55,133 bases of DNA from Rikenella microfusus. GTDB taxonomy: Bacteria > Bacteroidota > Bacteroidia > Bacteroidales > VadinHA17. The position numbers and the translations under genes are program-made. Positions 1 through 8,337 of this stretch are shown here, piece after piece (the first letter of the stretch is position 1; every line of letters begins with the position of its first letter). The stretch is taken from positions 1 through 55,133 of the forward strand of contig DYKN01000010.1 of NCBI GenBank assembly GCA_020722575.1, given 5' to 3'. The notes below the pieces were generated by a model, which was not told where the DNA came from, made no database searches, and was given only the letters and a program-made list of their open reading frames with translations.

Positions 1-164
1 CTCTGTAAAGTATTAATCTGGAACTGTTTATTCCATTAATTTACGGTAAAACATCTATTTTTTTAATATTTTGATTTAATATTGCATTTTATTTTGAGAA
101 TAAAATTGTTGATTTTTTATTAACCAATATATTATAGCTTTATGTAAAATAAATTCTCAGAAAA

Positions 165-860
165 ATGGGATTAAATGGAATAATTGACACAGACTCACTG
201 AATGTAGCTGGACTTGAAATCATTAACATTCATGGATTTCTGGAGTTGCTAATTAGATTTAGCTTGAATCTCGCAGTGATTATGATACTGGTGAGATGGC
301 TTTATTATACTGCCACACGACGTAAAGACTATCTTTTCACATATATCCTGATTTCGAATATTGTTTTTCTCCTGTGCTTCCTTCTTGAGAATGTTAAACT
401 GCAGATAGGTTTTGCCCTGGGCCTGTTTGCAATCTTCGGCATACTTCGTTACAGAACAAATGCCATACCGATAAAGGAAATGACATACCTTTTCCTGATT
501 ATAGGCATTTCGGTGATCAATGCACTTACAAGCTCAGGAACCACACTGATAGACCTTCTTTTCAGTAATATTATAATTATCCTTATAACTTTCAGCATGG
601 AAAAAGTATGGCTTCTTAAACACGAATCATCAAAATTTATAGTCTACGATAGACTTGAACTCATTAAACCCGAGAAATATAAAGAGCTTGTAAATGACCT
701 GCAACTTCGAACAGGTATTAGCAATATAAAACGTGTTGAGGTGGAAAGAATAAATTTCCTGAGAAATACATGCGATCTGACAATTTTTTATGAAGCTACT
801 CAGCCTGAAACTGAAACTTTTAATGAGGAGATAAAATCAGGAAACGATGTTAATGATTAG
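165..860 (+). CDS. DUF4956 family membrane protein
   Basis: Predicted integral membrane protein of 231 residues. About five hydrophobic segments lie at residues 28-46, 56-74, 80-94, 106-124 and 127-145, followed by a soluble C-terminal domain of roughly 80 residues. The motif FGILRYRT at 91-98, followed by IPIKEMTYLF, is what I recognise as the DUF4956 signature. Members often sit next to VTC-type polyphosphate polymerase or CotH genes, but neither is inside this window; one could lie to the left. The reading frame overlaps the next gene by 14 bp, so the two are almost certainly co-translated. Biochemical function is unknown to me. The family call is from memory of the motif and is fairly confident. 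Confidence 0.75.
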   Translation: MGLNGIIDTDSLNVAGLEIINIHGFLELLIRFSLNLAVIMILVRWLYYTATRRKDYLFTYILISNIVFLLCFLLENVKLQIGFALGLFAIFGILRYRTNAIPIKEMTYLFLIIGISVINALTSSGTTLIDLLFSNIIIILITFSMEKVWLLKHESSKFIVYDRLELIKPEKYKELVNDLQLRTGISNIKRVEVERINFLRNTCDLTIFYEATQPETETFNEEIKSGNDVND

Positions 861-1521
861 GATAAGAATTCTTCTGATTCTAATGCTCATAATAACTGGT
901 AATTTATTTTCCCAGGAAAATGATTTCGGGATATGGCTGGAAATTAATGGAACACATAAGATTGTCAAAAAACTCAACTTGAATTTATCGGGTGAAATAA
1001 GAACCAATGATAACTCATCGAAAGTTGACAAGGTATTTGGAGAGGGAGGATTGGAATACAACGTTGGTAAAAATATTTCTCTGGCAGGCAATTACAGGTT
1101 AATCAGTTGCAGGGAAGATGATGGCTACTTTTACTGGCGGCACAGAATCTTTGCAGATTTCCAGATAAAATACCCGGTAAAGGACTTTACTTTTTACGCA
1201 AGGCTGAGGCTTCAGCGGTCAACAAAAACCTATTTTGAAGATGAGGATGATTTGAATGCCAGATATGTATGGAGGTGCAGATTCAAAACAAAATATAATA
1301 CTCCAGGTTTTCCCGTTAATCCCTGGTTATATTATGAGCTATTCTCACCAGGTTTCTCTGGCGAAGGTTTTTCTGTCGACAAATCCAGAATTTCAGCAGG
1401 AATCGATATTAAGCTGGGTAAAAAAACTGAACTACAGGTGGGCTATCTTTTACAGAACTATTCAAACCGCAATCTTCAACATAAGCATGTTCTTAATCTG
1501 GGATATGGGTTTAAGTTCTGA
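847..1521 (+). CDS. DUF2490 family outer-membrane protein
   Basis: Protein of 224 residues with an N-terminal signal peptide (hydrophobic residues about 4-20, cleavage likely just before QEN). The mature part alternates short beta strands with aromatic girdle residues, and it ends in GYGFKF; a terminal Phe is typical of BAM-assembled outer-membrane barrels. The pattern (FGIWLEIN near the start, YNVGKNISLAGNYR in the middle) matches DUF2490 proteins of Bacteroidota. The ATG lies inside the end of the DUF4956 gene, giving a 14-bp overlap; a second ATG two codons later is also possible. Inferred role: a small outer-membrane barrel working with the upstream inner-membrane protein. Substrate unknown. 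Confidence 0.7.
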   Translation: MLMIRIRILLILMLIITGNLFSQENDFGIWLEINGTHKIVKKLNLNLSGEIRTNDNSSKVDKVFGEGGLEYNVGKNISLAGNYRLISCREDDGYFYWRHRIFADFQIKYPVKDFTFYARLRLQRSTKTYFEDEDDLNARYVWRCRFKTKYNTPGFPVNPWLYYELFSPGFSGEGFSVDKSRISAGIDIKLGKKTELQVGYLLQNYSNRNLQHKHVLNLGYGFKF

Positions 1522-1612
1522 GAGCATAATAACCTTTTGAGGCAGCATGCAAATAATAGAAAAGTTTTTGTTTGTTTGTTGGAAAAACTGTGTTCATGAA
1601 GGATCCGCGGTT

Positions 1613-2632
1613 TTATGTGGAGATATATTCTTTCCATTTAGCTATAACTGTTTTCATATCATAAGGCAGGTCCGATTCAAAGCTCATTCTTTTTCCTGTT
1701 GAAGGGTGATCGAATGAAAGAGTTCTTGCATGGAGTGCCTGTCTGGGTAAAATCTCAAAGCATTTCTCAACAAACTGCCTGTATTTACTGAATGTTGTGC
1801 CCCTGAGGATCTTATCTCCGCCGTATTCCGCATCATTGAAAAGCGGATGCTTGATGTAACTGAAATGTGCTCTTATCTGATGGGTTCGGCCTGTTTCGAG
1901 CCGGCACTCCACAAGTGAAACGTACCCAAAACTTTCAATCACCTTATAATGAGTTACTGCATGTTTTCCATGACTGCCGTCAGGAAAGACCTGCATTACT
2001 TTTCTGTCTTTTAAACTTCTTCCAACGTGACCGGTTATAGTACCCTCCGGAGGGTCGGGTATACCCCAAACCAGTGCATTATATATTCTCCCCGTTTTTC
2101 TATAAAAGAATTGTCTTGCAAGTTTGTTCTGTGCAATTTCGTTTTTAGCCACTACGATTATCCCGGAAGTGTTTTTGTCAAGCCGGTGAACAAGCCCGGG
2201 TCGTAATTCTCCGGTACTGAAAAGTGGCAGATCTTTGAAATGCCACATAAGAGCATTGACAAGGGTACCGGTATAATTACCGTAAGCTGGATGAACAACC
2301 ATACCAGCTTCCTTATTAATAACAATTACATCATCGTCTTCATAAAGAATGTTAAGGGGTACCTCTTCGGGTATAAGCTCTATTTCACGTGGAGGTATAG
2401 GCAATAGAATCCTTATAATATCACCGGGTTTTATTTTGTAACTTGGTTTTACGGGGGTCTCATTCACAAAAATATTTCCTGCAGCCGCCGCATTCTGAAT
2501 CCTTGTCCTTGATGTGTTAACAAGCCTTGTTGCAAGGTATCTGTCAATCCTCACAGGCGACTGACCCGCATCAACCTTAATCCGGTGATGTTCATAAAGA
2601 TCCTGATTATCTGACAGTTCTTCTTCAGTCAT
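1613..2632 (-). CDS. rluD: RluD-family 23S rRNA pseudouridine synthase
   Basis: Pseudouridine synthase of 339 residues. An S4 RNA-binding domain covers roughly residues 26-85 and the catalytic domain follows. The catalytic motif HRLDKNTSG starts at His149, with Asp152 as the expected nucleophile. The family isomerises uridines in 23S rRNA (helix 69 for RluD itself); the exact target cannot be read from sequence because RluA, RluC and RluD share this motif. Length and S4-catalytic order fit RluD. The gene is the last of a minus-strand run PASTA protein - T9SS cargo - RluD with gaps of only 6 and 10 bp, so it is probably transcribed with them. Confidence 0.88.
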   Translation of the reverse strand: MTEEELSDNQDLYEHHRIKVDAGQSPVRIDRYLATRLVNTSRTRIQNAAAAGNIFVNETPVKPSYKIKPGDIIRILLPIPPREIELIPEEVPLNILYEDDDVIVINKEAGMVVHPAYGNYTGTLVNALMWHFKDLPLFSTGELRPGLVHRLDKNTSGIIVVAKNEIAQNKLARQFFYRKTGRIYNALVWGIPDPPEGTITGHVGRSLKDRKVMQVFPDGSHGKHAVTHYKVIESFGYVSLVECRLETGRTHQIRAHFSYIKHPLFNDAEYGGDKILRGTTFSKYRQFVEKCFEILPRQALHARTLSFDHPSTGKRMSFESDLPYDMKTVIAKWKEYIST

Positions 2633-2642
2633 AACTAATTCT

Positions 2643-4496
2643 TTATCTGGTGACTATCAGCCTTGTTGTAACAACATGTCTGTTTCCCGAATGTACAGTA
2701 ACCAGATAGATCCCGGCAGGCAGGTCTGAAATATCAATTCTTTCCTGATTCCGGATTTTTTTAAGGGTTCGGCCGGAAATATCAGTTATAAAAATTGTGG
2801 CGTTTAATATCAAGAGAGGGTCGTTGGAGGTAATATTAACATATTCTGATGCAGGATTTGGCCATAGTCTTATAGTATTGTTATTTTCAGTAACAGTTTT
2901 AATACCTGTTGATTTTATAGGTGGACCGAATATAGGTCTGATCATAACGCTTCCGGGCATCTGCGATACATTCCATTCACCACCAAGAAAATATAACTGC
3001 CGGCTCTTATGGGGGGTGTTCAGATCAAAACCTGCGTTAAGGAATGTCTCGGATCTTTGTCGCCATCCAACAAAAAATTCACCATTTATTTCAACAGGAG
3101 TATCGAGTTCATAGGTATAGAACCCGTTAATACCTTCACCTGGTTTAACAAGTAATTCTTCTTTTGAGCATATTACATCTCCCGGAATCCCTTTATAATT
3201 GTTCCATACCATTAGGTCAAAAGATCTTCTGTTGGCATTCTGGTAGCTGTCATTGAAGCAGATCTGAACTGCCCGCAAAGAATCAGGAATGAATGATTTA
3301 AACAGGTAAGCTACCATAGCATTTCTCGATCCCTGTCCATTTATTCCATATCCGGCCTCAGCAGTCCCATCGTCGTATGCAAAGCAACGTCCGAAACGCT
3401 GGTAATAAACTATGGTATCATTCTGTTTCCTGTCGAAAGCATCGGTTATAAGCATGCACTCTATCCGGAAAAGGGCTGAATCGGTATAGCTGGAATTAAA
3501 TGTGTAAATAAGTTCTGCGTCATATTTTACAGGTTCCAATGGATTGATGTTAACAGCTCCGGCAGTGAAGAAAAGGGTAATAGAATCTTTGTAAACATCA
3601 GTAATTCTGAAATTTCGGGTTATATTTCTGATAATAGTATCATTATTACGGTAATTGACAGTTATGTAAGGGCTCATTTCCGAAAGGAATACCTGTCTGA
3701 ATTGTTTCCATGGCATCTGCTCATAGGTTTTAAGTACCGACCTGACAGGCAGCGTAAAGGCCACATCGTGGAGTATTGTATCATTCGGGTTGCGGTTTTT
3801 ATCGAGGATGATGTAGTCAATATTCCACTGATCGCAGTTGCCTGCCATTGAGGGATCGGTTGTCGTGCCGGTGAGGGATGCGTAATTAATAAACCTGAAT
3901 CTGAAACCTTTCTGAAGGAATTTATTATCTTCGATTTTGATTATTAAGGGTTTAAAACCTGTGGTGTCAGCAGGTGAAGTTTTCCAGACAGAGTACCATT
4001 TTTCTTCCATGGGTGCCCAGAAATGAAGCACAAGGCTGTCGTTTGATTCAGGGGGATCACCGATACCTGCAGCTTCGTAAAAGAAACTCAGATAAACATT
4101 ATCGGATGACGGATATTGAAGATTTATGGGTTTTGAAGTAAGGTGATCAGCTTCAAATACAAACTGAGAAGCTGTTTCATAAAGATTGCCATTGTAGTCA
4201 AGAGCATCGAAAGTGGCCATTCCAACGGTGATCTGGTTGATCGACCATGTATTGTTGATAAAGACATCCCTTTCTTCCCATCTTTCAGGATCAGGGAAAA
4301 TATAACTGTCTGAAAAGTCATCGGAGAACGGAAGCTCAAGTGTATCAGGCTGATTGATTCCCTTTGAGGAATTTACTGATTCTTTTCCCCGATTAAGATA
4401 TATATTCCTGTAAAGACCTGTAACAATTTCCTGTGAATAAGCCATTGATTGCGAAAGGAGAAGCAACAGAAGGTATATTAAAGATTTTCCGGACAT
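2643..4496 (-). CDS. Secreted protein with type IX secretion C-terminal sorting domain
   Basis: Protein of 617 residues with a clear signal peptide (residues 1-21, hydrophobic stretch of leucines) and a C-terminal T9SS type A sorting domain from about residue 540. That domain shows the typical RLWPNPASEYVNI start, an ITDISGR turn, and a final LPAGIYLVTV...TRLIVTR segment. The middle is rich in beta strands and has no enzymatic motif I recognise. It should be exported by Sec, then moved across the outer membrane by the type IX system and anchored or released at the surface. Its position 6 bp after the PASTA gene suggests an operon, although the functional link is unknown. Confidence 0.8.
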   Translation of the reverse strand: MSGKSLIYLLLLLLSQSMAYSQEIVTGLYRNIYLNRGKESVNSSKGINQPDTLELPFSDDFSDSYIFPDPERWEERDVFINNTWSINQITVGMATFDALDYNGNLYETASQFVFEADHLTSKPINLQYPSSDNVYLSFFYEAAGIGDPPESNDSLVLHFWAPMEEKWYSVWKTSPADTTGFKPLIIKIEDNKFLQKGFRFRFINYASLTGTTTDPSMAGNCDQWNIDYIILDKNRNPNDTILHDVAFTLPVRSVLKTYEQMPWKQFRQVFLSEMSPYITVNYRNNDTIIRNITRNFRITDVYKDSITLFFTAGAVNINPLEPVKYDAELIYTFNSSYTDSALFRIECMLITDAFDRKQNDTIVYYQRFGRCFAYDDGTAEAGYGINGQGSRNAMVAYLFKSFIPDSLRAVQICFNDSYQNANRRSFDLMVWNNYKGIPGDVICSKEELLVKPGEGINGFYTYELDTPVEINGEFFVGWRQRSETFLNAGFDLNTPHKSRQLYFLGGEWNVSQMPGSVMIRPIFGPPIKSTGIKTVTENNNTIRLWPNPASEYVNITSNDPLLILNATIFITDISGRTLKKIRNQERIDISDLPAGIYLVTVHSGNRHVVTTRLIVTR

Positions 4497-4502
4497 CAGT
4501 TA

Positions 4503-5357
4503 TTAAAGGTCAGGGAAATTATTAATGCCGTTTACTGACAGAGAATCATATATATTCACGAATGTTGAATCAGAAGGTAGTTTGGCAGAATCAGTAGTAA
4601 GCCAGATATATATGGGAGAACCAAGCTGGAGGTAGCTATCTTCACCGGTTACAGGATTTTGTTTATAGACGAAAGCTTTCAGGGAATCATCGTCGGTTAT
4701 GACAGTATCGTCATAAATATATGCTCCAAGATTAAGGGAAGCCGACAGTATTGTTTTTTTTGCCTGCTCATAGGTGAGGCCTGTAAGATCAGGGACGGGC
4801 GTTCTTTCATTGCTGAGTCCCTTGCCGAGGACGAGGTCAATTATTGATCCTTTCTCGAGAGAATCCCCTGGTGTAAGCTCGATTCCGTTATGAAGCTGTT
4901 TCAGGACGAAATCAACAGATATATCGGGCACGTATAATAATTGTCCTGGTTCAAATCCTGCAGTCTGAAGCAGTGTAAGAGCCTGACGTTTGGGTATTCC
5001 GATAAGGTCAGGTACTTCTGCCATTTCGGGATGAAAAGCGTTGATGGTAAGAATAATTCTTCTCCATTTCTTTACTTTATATCCCGGTTTGGGATTCTGT
5101 TCGGCAATGCATCCTTTCGGGACAACATTTGTGTAAATCGAATCTGTTACCTGAAGCCTGAGTTTATGTTCTTTTGCAAGCTGAGATGCTTCCTGAAGCG
5201 AGAGTCCGTAGAAATCTGGAACTGGCATGGACTGTCCATGTCGCGTATAAATATTGAGCCATATTAATGTAACAATAATCAACGCAGTTACGGATGCGAT
5301 TGCAAACCCAAGGTTCTTGAAAAAAACTTTGCTGAGCAGGAACTCCTTTAAACTCAT
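4503..5357 (-). CDS. Membrane-anchored PASTA-domain protein
   Basis: Protein of 284 residues: a short cytosolic N-terminus, one transmembrane helix at about residues 16-36, then three PASTA repeats at about 43-107, 113-180 and 187-256. Each repeat opens with a VPD(F/L) motif (VPDFYGLS, VPDLIGIP, VPDLTGLT) and ends in a beta strand such as IILTIN. PASTA domains bind peptidoglycan fragments or mediate contacts at the wall. There is no kinase or penicillin-binding domain, so it is the stand-alone form seen in Bacteroidota. It opens the operon that continues with the T9SS cargo gene and rluD. A TATCTTTG box lies about 36 bp upstream of the ATG. Confidence 0.82.
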   Translation of the reverse strand: MSLKEFLLSKVFFKNLGFAIASVTALIIVTLIWLNIYTRHGQSMPVPDFYGLSLQEASQLAKEHKLRLQVTDSIYTNVVPKGCIAEQNPKPGYKVKKWRRIILTINAFHPEMAEVPDLIGIPKRQALTLLQTAGFEPGQLLYVPDISVDFVLKQLHNGIELTPGDSLEKGSIIDLVLGKGLSNERTPVPDLTGLTYEQAKKTILSASLNLGAYIYDDTVITDDDSLKAFVYKQNPVTGEDSYLQLGSPIYIWLTTDSAKLPSDSTFVNIYDSLSVNGINNFPDL

Positions 5358-5392
5358 AAGGATGCTTTGTACTTATTGGTAAAACGCAGAGG

Positions 5393-5400
5393 CAAAGATA
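5393..5400 (-). promoter_or_regulatory. Putative -7 box for the PASTA operon
   Basis: Reads TATCTTTG on the minus strand, matching the Bacteroidota TAnnTTTG -7 consensus. It lies about 36 bp before the PASTA-protein ATG in the gap to mqnE. No convincing -33 TTTG element was found. Confidence 0.45.
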
Positions 5401-5443
5401 AAATTATATTGTGATAATTTCTGTAGGATGAAGAATGAGCGAT

Positions 5444-6553
5444 TTACATATTTCTGCATGGGTTATAGAATGTGTCTCGTTCAACCGGAACATACCTGGC
5501 CTGACGTATAAGGGTTGATATTTCGTCAACACTCATGGAGGGATGTTGTTCTTTTGATCCGGCCATTGAGTATATTCTGGTTGAGTCTTCTATTGTGCCG
5601 TCAAGATCATCAACTCCGAAAGCAAGGCTCAGCTGTGCGTTTTCTCTTCCAAGCATTGGCCAGTAGGCTTTGATATGCGAAAAGTTGTCGAGATAAATTC
5701 TCGAAACAGCATAATTTTTCATATCTTCAATAATACTGACCTCTCCCGCAACTGAAAGTTGATTATCGTATTTTTTGTATTTAAGAGGAATAAATGCATT
5801 GAAACCGCCTGTTTTATCCTGAAGCCTTCTAAGACGTTCCATGTGGTCAATTCTGTGAGCGTAACTCTCAATGTGCCCATACAGCATTGTGGCATTTGAT
5901 GGGATGCCACAGCGATGGGCCACTTCATGTATTTCGAGCCACCTTTTTGAAGAGGTTTTTCCAGGGCAGATTTTTCTTCTGATCTCATCGTCAAATATCT
6001 CGGCTCCTCCTCCCGGTACAGAATCCAGACCGCACTCTTTCAGCATCTTCAAACCTTCTTCAACCGTAAGATGGCTTTTTCTGAACATATAGTCGAGCTC
6101 AATTGCTGAAAAAGCTTTTATACTGATTGATGGCCGGTGTTTTCTTATCTTCCTGATAAGATCACAATAAAAGTTTATATCTCTGTCGGGATGGACTCCT
6201 CCGGTGATATGAACCTCAGTTACAGGTTTATCGTCAAATTTTCTGACCAGATCAAGCATCTCATCAACTGTATATTCCCAGCTTCCTGGTTCGCCTCTCT
6301 GCCTGCGGTAAGAACAGAACCGGCAGTTATTTATACAGATATTTGTGGGCTCAAGATGAAAATTACGGTTGTAAAATACTTTATTGCCGTTAAGGCGCAT
6401 CCTTATAATTCCGGAAAGATAGGAGAGAAGATGTAGTGGCGCTTTTTCATATAAAATGACACCTTCTTCAGGCGATACCCGCCCTCCTCCAATAACCTTT
6501 TCAGAAATTACCTCCAAAAGAGAATCATCAATATTTTTAAGCAAACCTGTCAT
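5444..6553 (-). CDS. mqnE: Aminofutalosine synthase (radical SAM), menaquinone biosynthesis
   Basis: Radical SAM enzyme of 369 residues. The cluster motif CX3CX2C is Cys73, Cys77 and Cys80 (CINNCRFC). Further MqnE-type signatures are HITGGVHPD, IKAFSAIELDY, GLDSVPGGGAEIFD, RRKICPGK and NATMLYGHIE. MqnE joins SAM-derived adenosyl radical chemistry to the chorismate-derived MqnA product to make aminofutalosine in the futalosine route to menaquinone. The paralogue MqnC is the main alternative, but the PGGGAEIFD and KICP segments favour MqnE. No other mqn gene is in the window, so the pathway must be dispersed. A TAATTTTG box ends only 8 bp before the ATG, which would give a nearly leaderless transcript. 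Confidence 0.88.
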   Translation of the reverse strand: MTGLLKNIDDSLLEVISEKVIGGGRVSPEEGVILYEKAPLHLLSYLSGIIRMRLNGNKVFYNRNFHLEPTNICINNCRFCSYRRQRGEPGSWEYTVDEMLDLVRKFDDKPVTEVHITGGVHPDRDINFYCDLIRKIRKHRPSISIKAFSAIELDYMFRKSHLTVEEGLKMLKECGLDSVPGGGAEIFDDEIRRKICPGKTSSKRWLEIHEVAHRCGIPSNATMLYGHIESYAHRIDHMERLRRLQDKTGGFNAFIPLKYKKYDNQLSVAGEVSIIEDMKNYAVSRIYLDNFSHIKAYWPMLGRENAQLSLAFGVDDLDGTIEDSTRIYSMAGSKEQHPSMSVDEISTLIRQARYVPVERDTFYNPCRNM

Positions 6554-6561
6554 AGAGAAAA

Positions 6562-6569
6562 CAAAATTA
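6562..6569 (-). promoter_or_regulatory. Putative -7 box for mqnE
   Basis: TAATTTTG on the minus strand fits TAnnTTTG. It ends 8 bp before the mqnE ATG, so transcription would begin at or beside the start codon. Confidence 0.35.
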
Positions 6570-6599
6570 TTAATTATTCCTGATTGCTTTAATAAACAG

Positions 6600-6630
6600 C
6601 AAAGGGTGCTCTTTTATCAGGCACCCTTTG
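6600..6630 (-). terminator. Hairpin between rpmH and mqnE
   Basis: A perfect 10-bp inverted repeat, CAAAGGGTGC and GCACCCTTTG, with an 11-nt loop lies 21 bp past the rpmH stop. The U-tract after the stem is weak, so it may act as an attenuating or partial terminator or an RNA 3'-end stabiliser rather than a strong intrinsic terminator. Confidence 0.55.
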
Positions 6631-6651
6631 AAAAAAGTTATAAAAAGTATT

Positions 6652-6807
6652 CTATTTAAATACTTTTTCGTCGGATACAGTCAGCTTTTTCCTGCCTTTA
6701 GCCCTTCTTGCCGAGAGAACTTTACGCCCGTTGGCTGTTGACATTCTTTTCCTGAATCCGTGCTTATTAACCCTTTTACGTCTCGATGGCTGATATGTCC
6801 TTTTCAT
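6652..6807 (-). CDS. rpmH: 50S ribosomal protein L34
   Basis: Short gene of 51 codons found by translating the minus strand between mqnE and rsmG. The product begins [18 protein letters not shown] and continues [20 protein letters not shown], the classic L34 sequence (family length 44-53 residues). It is a highly basic protein of the large ribosomal subunit. It is not next to rnpA, yidC or dnaA here, unlike the classical origin-region order. A TACATTTG promoter box lies about 40 bp upstream and a hairpin follows the stop codon, so it is likely a single-gene transcript. Confidence 0.96.
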   Translation of the reverse strand: MKRTYQPSRRKRVNKHGFRKRMSTANGRKVLSARRAKGRKKLTVSDEKVFK

Positions 6808-7096
6808 CTTTCGACAGTTATGATTTTACTTCTTCAAAATGAAAGTGCAAATGTATTATTTTTTTATAAATAAACAGCACTGTTATATGAATTTTAATTT
6901 TCACTTTAATCATTTTTGTCTTCGAGAAAACTCCGCCCGGACTTTATTATGGAGCGCGAACGAAGAAAAGTCCTCCAGAAGTGGAAGAGGATATTATTTA
7001 CATACATCCCGGGGAAAACTGTATTAATTCATAAAAAGGTTGATAAATTTTTTCCTGTTTCAGGACAGGAAGTCATGCTGTCAGGAATAAATTTGT
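6808..7096. other. Intergenic region between rpmH and rsmG
   Basis: A 289-bp gap. The rpmH-proximal part is AT-rich and holds the rpmH promoter. The part from about 6920 to 7096 is less AT-rich and contains a plus-strand frame of about 60 codons starting at 6916, antisense-convergent with the end of rsmG. It has no recognisable family, so I do not call it a gene. Confidence 0.4.
6848..6855 (-). promoter_or_regulatory. Putative rpmH -7 box
   Basis: Minus-strand TACATTTG matches TAnnTTTG, 40 bp upstream of the rpmH ATG. A TTTA sequence lies about 15 bp further upstream, a weak -33 candidate. Confidence 0.5.
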
Positions 7097-7723
7097 TTAA
7101 CTAACTGGCATATAAACCACAAATTTTTCATTAAACCATTCCTCTTCAAAGAATTTACTTATTGGGAAGAGGGTAGTATTTTGTCTGAATTTTTTAATTT
7201 CTTTTTCAAGATCGCCTCCTTTTAGTGTGATAATTCCGTTACGAAACGGGTTAATATTTTCCTTTTTTATTTTTCCTTTTGCCAGGCTAACCATTTCAGG
7301 GAACGGAGCGACAGCTCTGCTGATGATAAAGTCGTAAGATCCTTTATGGTTTTCTGCCCTTTCGCATACAGGGGTAACATTTTTAAGTGAAAGCAGGGAA
7401 ACGACTTCTTTTACAACATTTATTTTTTTTCTTATTGAATCAAGAAGAACGAAATGTGAATCAGGGAAGATTATTGCCAGAGGTATTCCGGGGAAGCCTC
7501 CTCCTGTTCCAATGTCAAGTATTTCACTTCCTTGTACAAAACTGATAATCCGGGCTATTGCCAGGGAATGGAGTACATGGTGAAGGTTGAAATTTTCAAA
7601 ATCTTTCCGGCTGATGACATTGATTTTGCTATTCAGGTCAGCATAAATCTCTTGCATCAGGTTTAATTTAACGGTCTGTGCCCCAGTGAGTCCGGGAAAA
7701 TATTTTTCGAAAAGTCCGGGCAT
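7097..7723 (-). CDS. rsmG: 16S rRNA (guanine-527-N7)-methyltransferase RsmG
   Basis: Class I SAM-dependent methyltransferase of 208 residues. The SAM-binding loop ILDIGTGGGFPGIPL is at about 68-82, and FVLLDSIRKKINVV and ISRAVAPFPEM follow as expected for RsmG (GidB). It methylates N7 of G527 in 16S rRNA. The start codon overlaps the stop of the upstream sigma-factor gene by one base (TAATG), which indicates translational coupling. It is the last gene of the GT2 / sigma / rsmG operon. Confidence 0.93.
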   Translation of the reverse strand: MPGLFEKYFPGLTGAQTVKLNLMQEIYADLNSKINVISRKDFENFNLHHVLHSLAIARIISFVQGSEILDIGTGGGFPGIPLAIIFPDSHFVLLDSIRKKINVVKEVVSLLSLKNVTPVCERAENHKGSYDFIISRAVAPFPEMVSLAKGKIKKENINPFRNGIITLKGGDLEKEIKKFRQNTTLFPISKFFEEEWFNEKFVVYMPVS

Positions 7724-8337
7724 TATTTCTTGCCTGATCTGGTGAGTATATCGTGTATAATGCTTTTTGCCCTGAAAAGTTGTGCCTTTACTGTACCGAC
7801 GGGTATATTAAGCTCTTCGGCTATTTCCTCGTAAGAGTATTCCCGAAAATATCTGAGCTCAATAAGTTGTCGGTATTTTGGTTTGAGTTCATCTATCACT
7901 TTGTGCAGGAGGGTAATGTCCTGTTTGTTTATCATTATCTCTTCCGGGTCGGGAAGATCTGATTCGATTTGTGATTCAACGCTCTCTTCATTTTCTTCAT
8001 CCATTTGATCTATTACCTGCGGGGTCTGATGCTTTTTGCGGAGAAAATCAATGCAGTTATTGGTCGCAATTTTAAACAGCCAGGTGCTGAATGCAAAGTC
8101 GGGAGTATAGGTGTGCAGACTTCTGAAAGCCTTACCGAAAGCTTCAAATGTCAGGTCTTTGGCATCCGTCGGATTATTGACCATTTTGAGGAGCATGTAA
8201 TAAATAGAATCACGGTAACGGTTTAGAAGAGAAGCAAATGCTTTTTCATCACCGCTTTTTGCCTTCTCTACAAGAATAAAGTCCTGCCTTGCCTTTTCAG
8301 ATAGTTCCTGTGATATGTCGTCATCTTTTATTTCCAT
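7723..8337 (-). CDS. ECF-type RNA polymerase sigma factor
   Basis: Sigma-70 family protein of 204 residues with only regions 2 and 4. Region 2 covers about 34-103 (AFASLLNRYRDSIYY, DLTFEAFGKAF, FSTWLFKIATNNCIDFLR). Region 4 covers about 143-196 (LKPKYRQLIELRYF, YSYEEIAEELNIPVGTVKAQLFRAK written here in two parts: sigma-4 recognition helix begins at Ile179). A Glu/Asp-rich linker of about 40 residues separates them. No anti-sigma gene is adjacent: it overlaps the glycosyltransferase gene by 10 bp upstream and rsmG by 1 bp downstream. This looks like a conserved housekeeping operon in Bacteroidota rather than a stress module, though I infer that only from the context. Confidence 0.88.
   Translation of the reverse strand: MEIKDDDISQELSEKARQDFILVEKAKSGDEKAFASLLNRYRDSIYYMLLKMVNNPTDAKDLTFEAFGKAFRSLHTYTPDFAFSTWLFKIATNNCIDFLRKKHQTPQVIDQMDEENEESVESQIESDLPDPEEIMINKQDITLLHKVIDELKPKYRQLIELRYFREYSYEEIAEELNIPVGTVKAQLFRAKSIIHDILTRSGKK

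Noticed and set aside
1..164. RNA gene or regulatory element at the left edge
   Set aside because: AT-rich sequence without a stable hairpin or recognisable motif; only a weak TAGCTTTA box.
6916..7104. Small plus-strand gene between rpmH and rsmG
   Set aside because: 62 codons without a recognisable family, overlapping the rsmG stop in antisense and with no promoter box.
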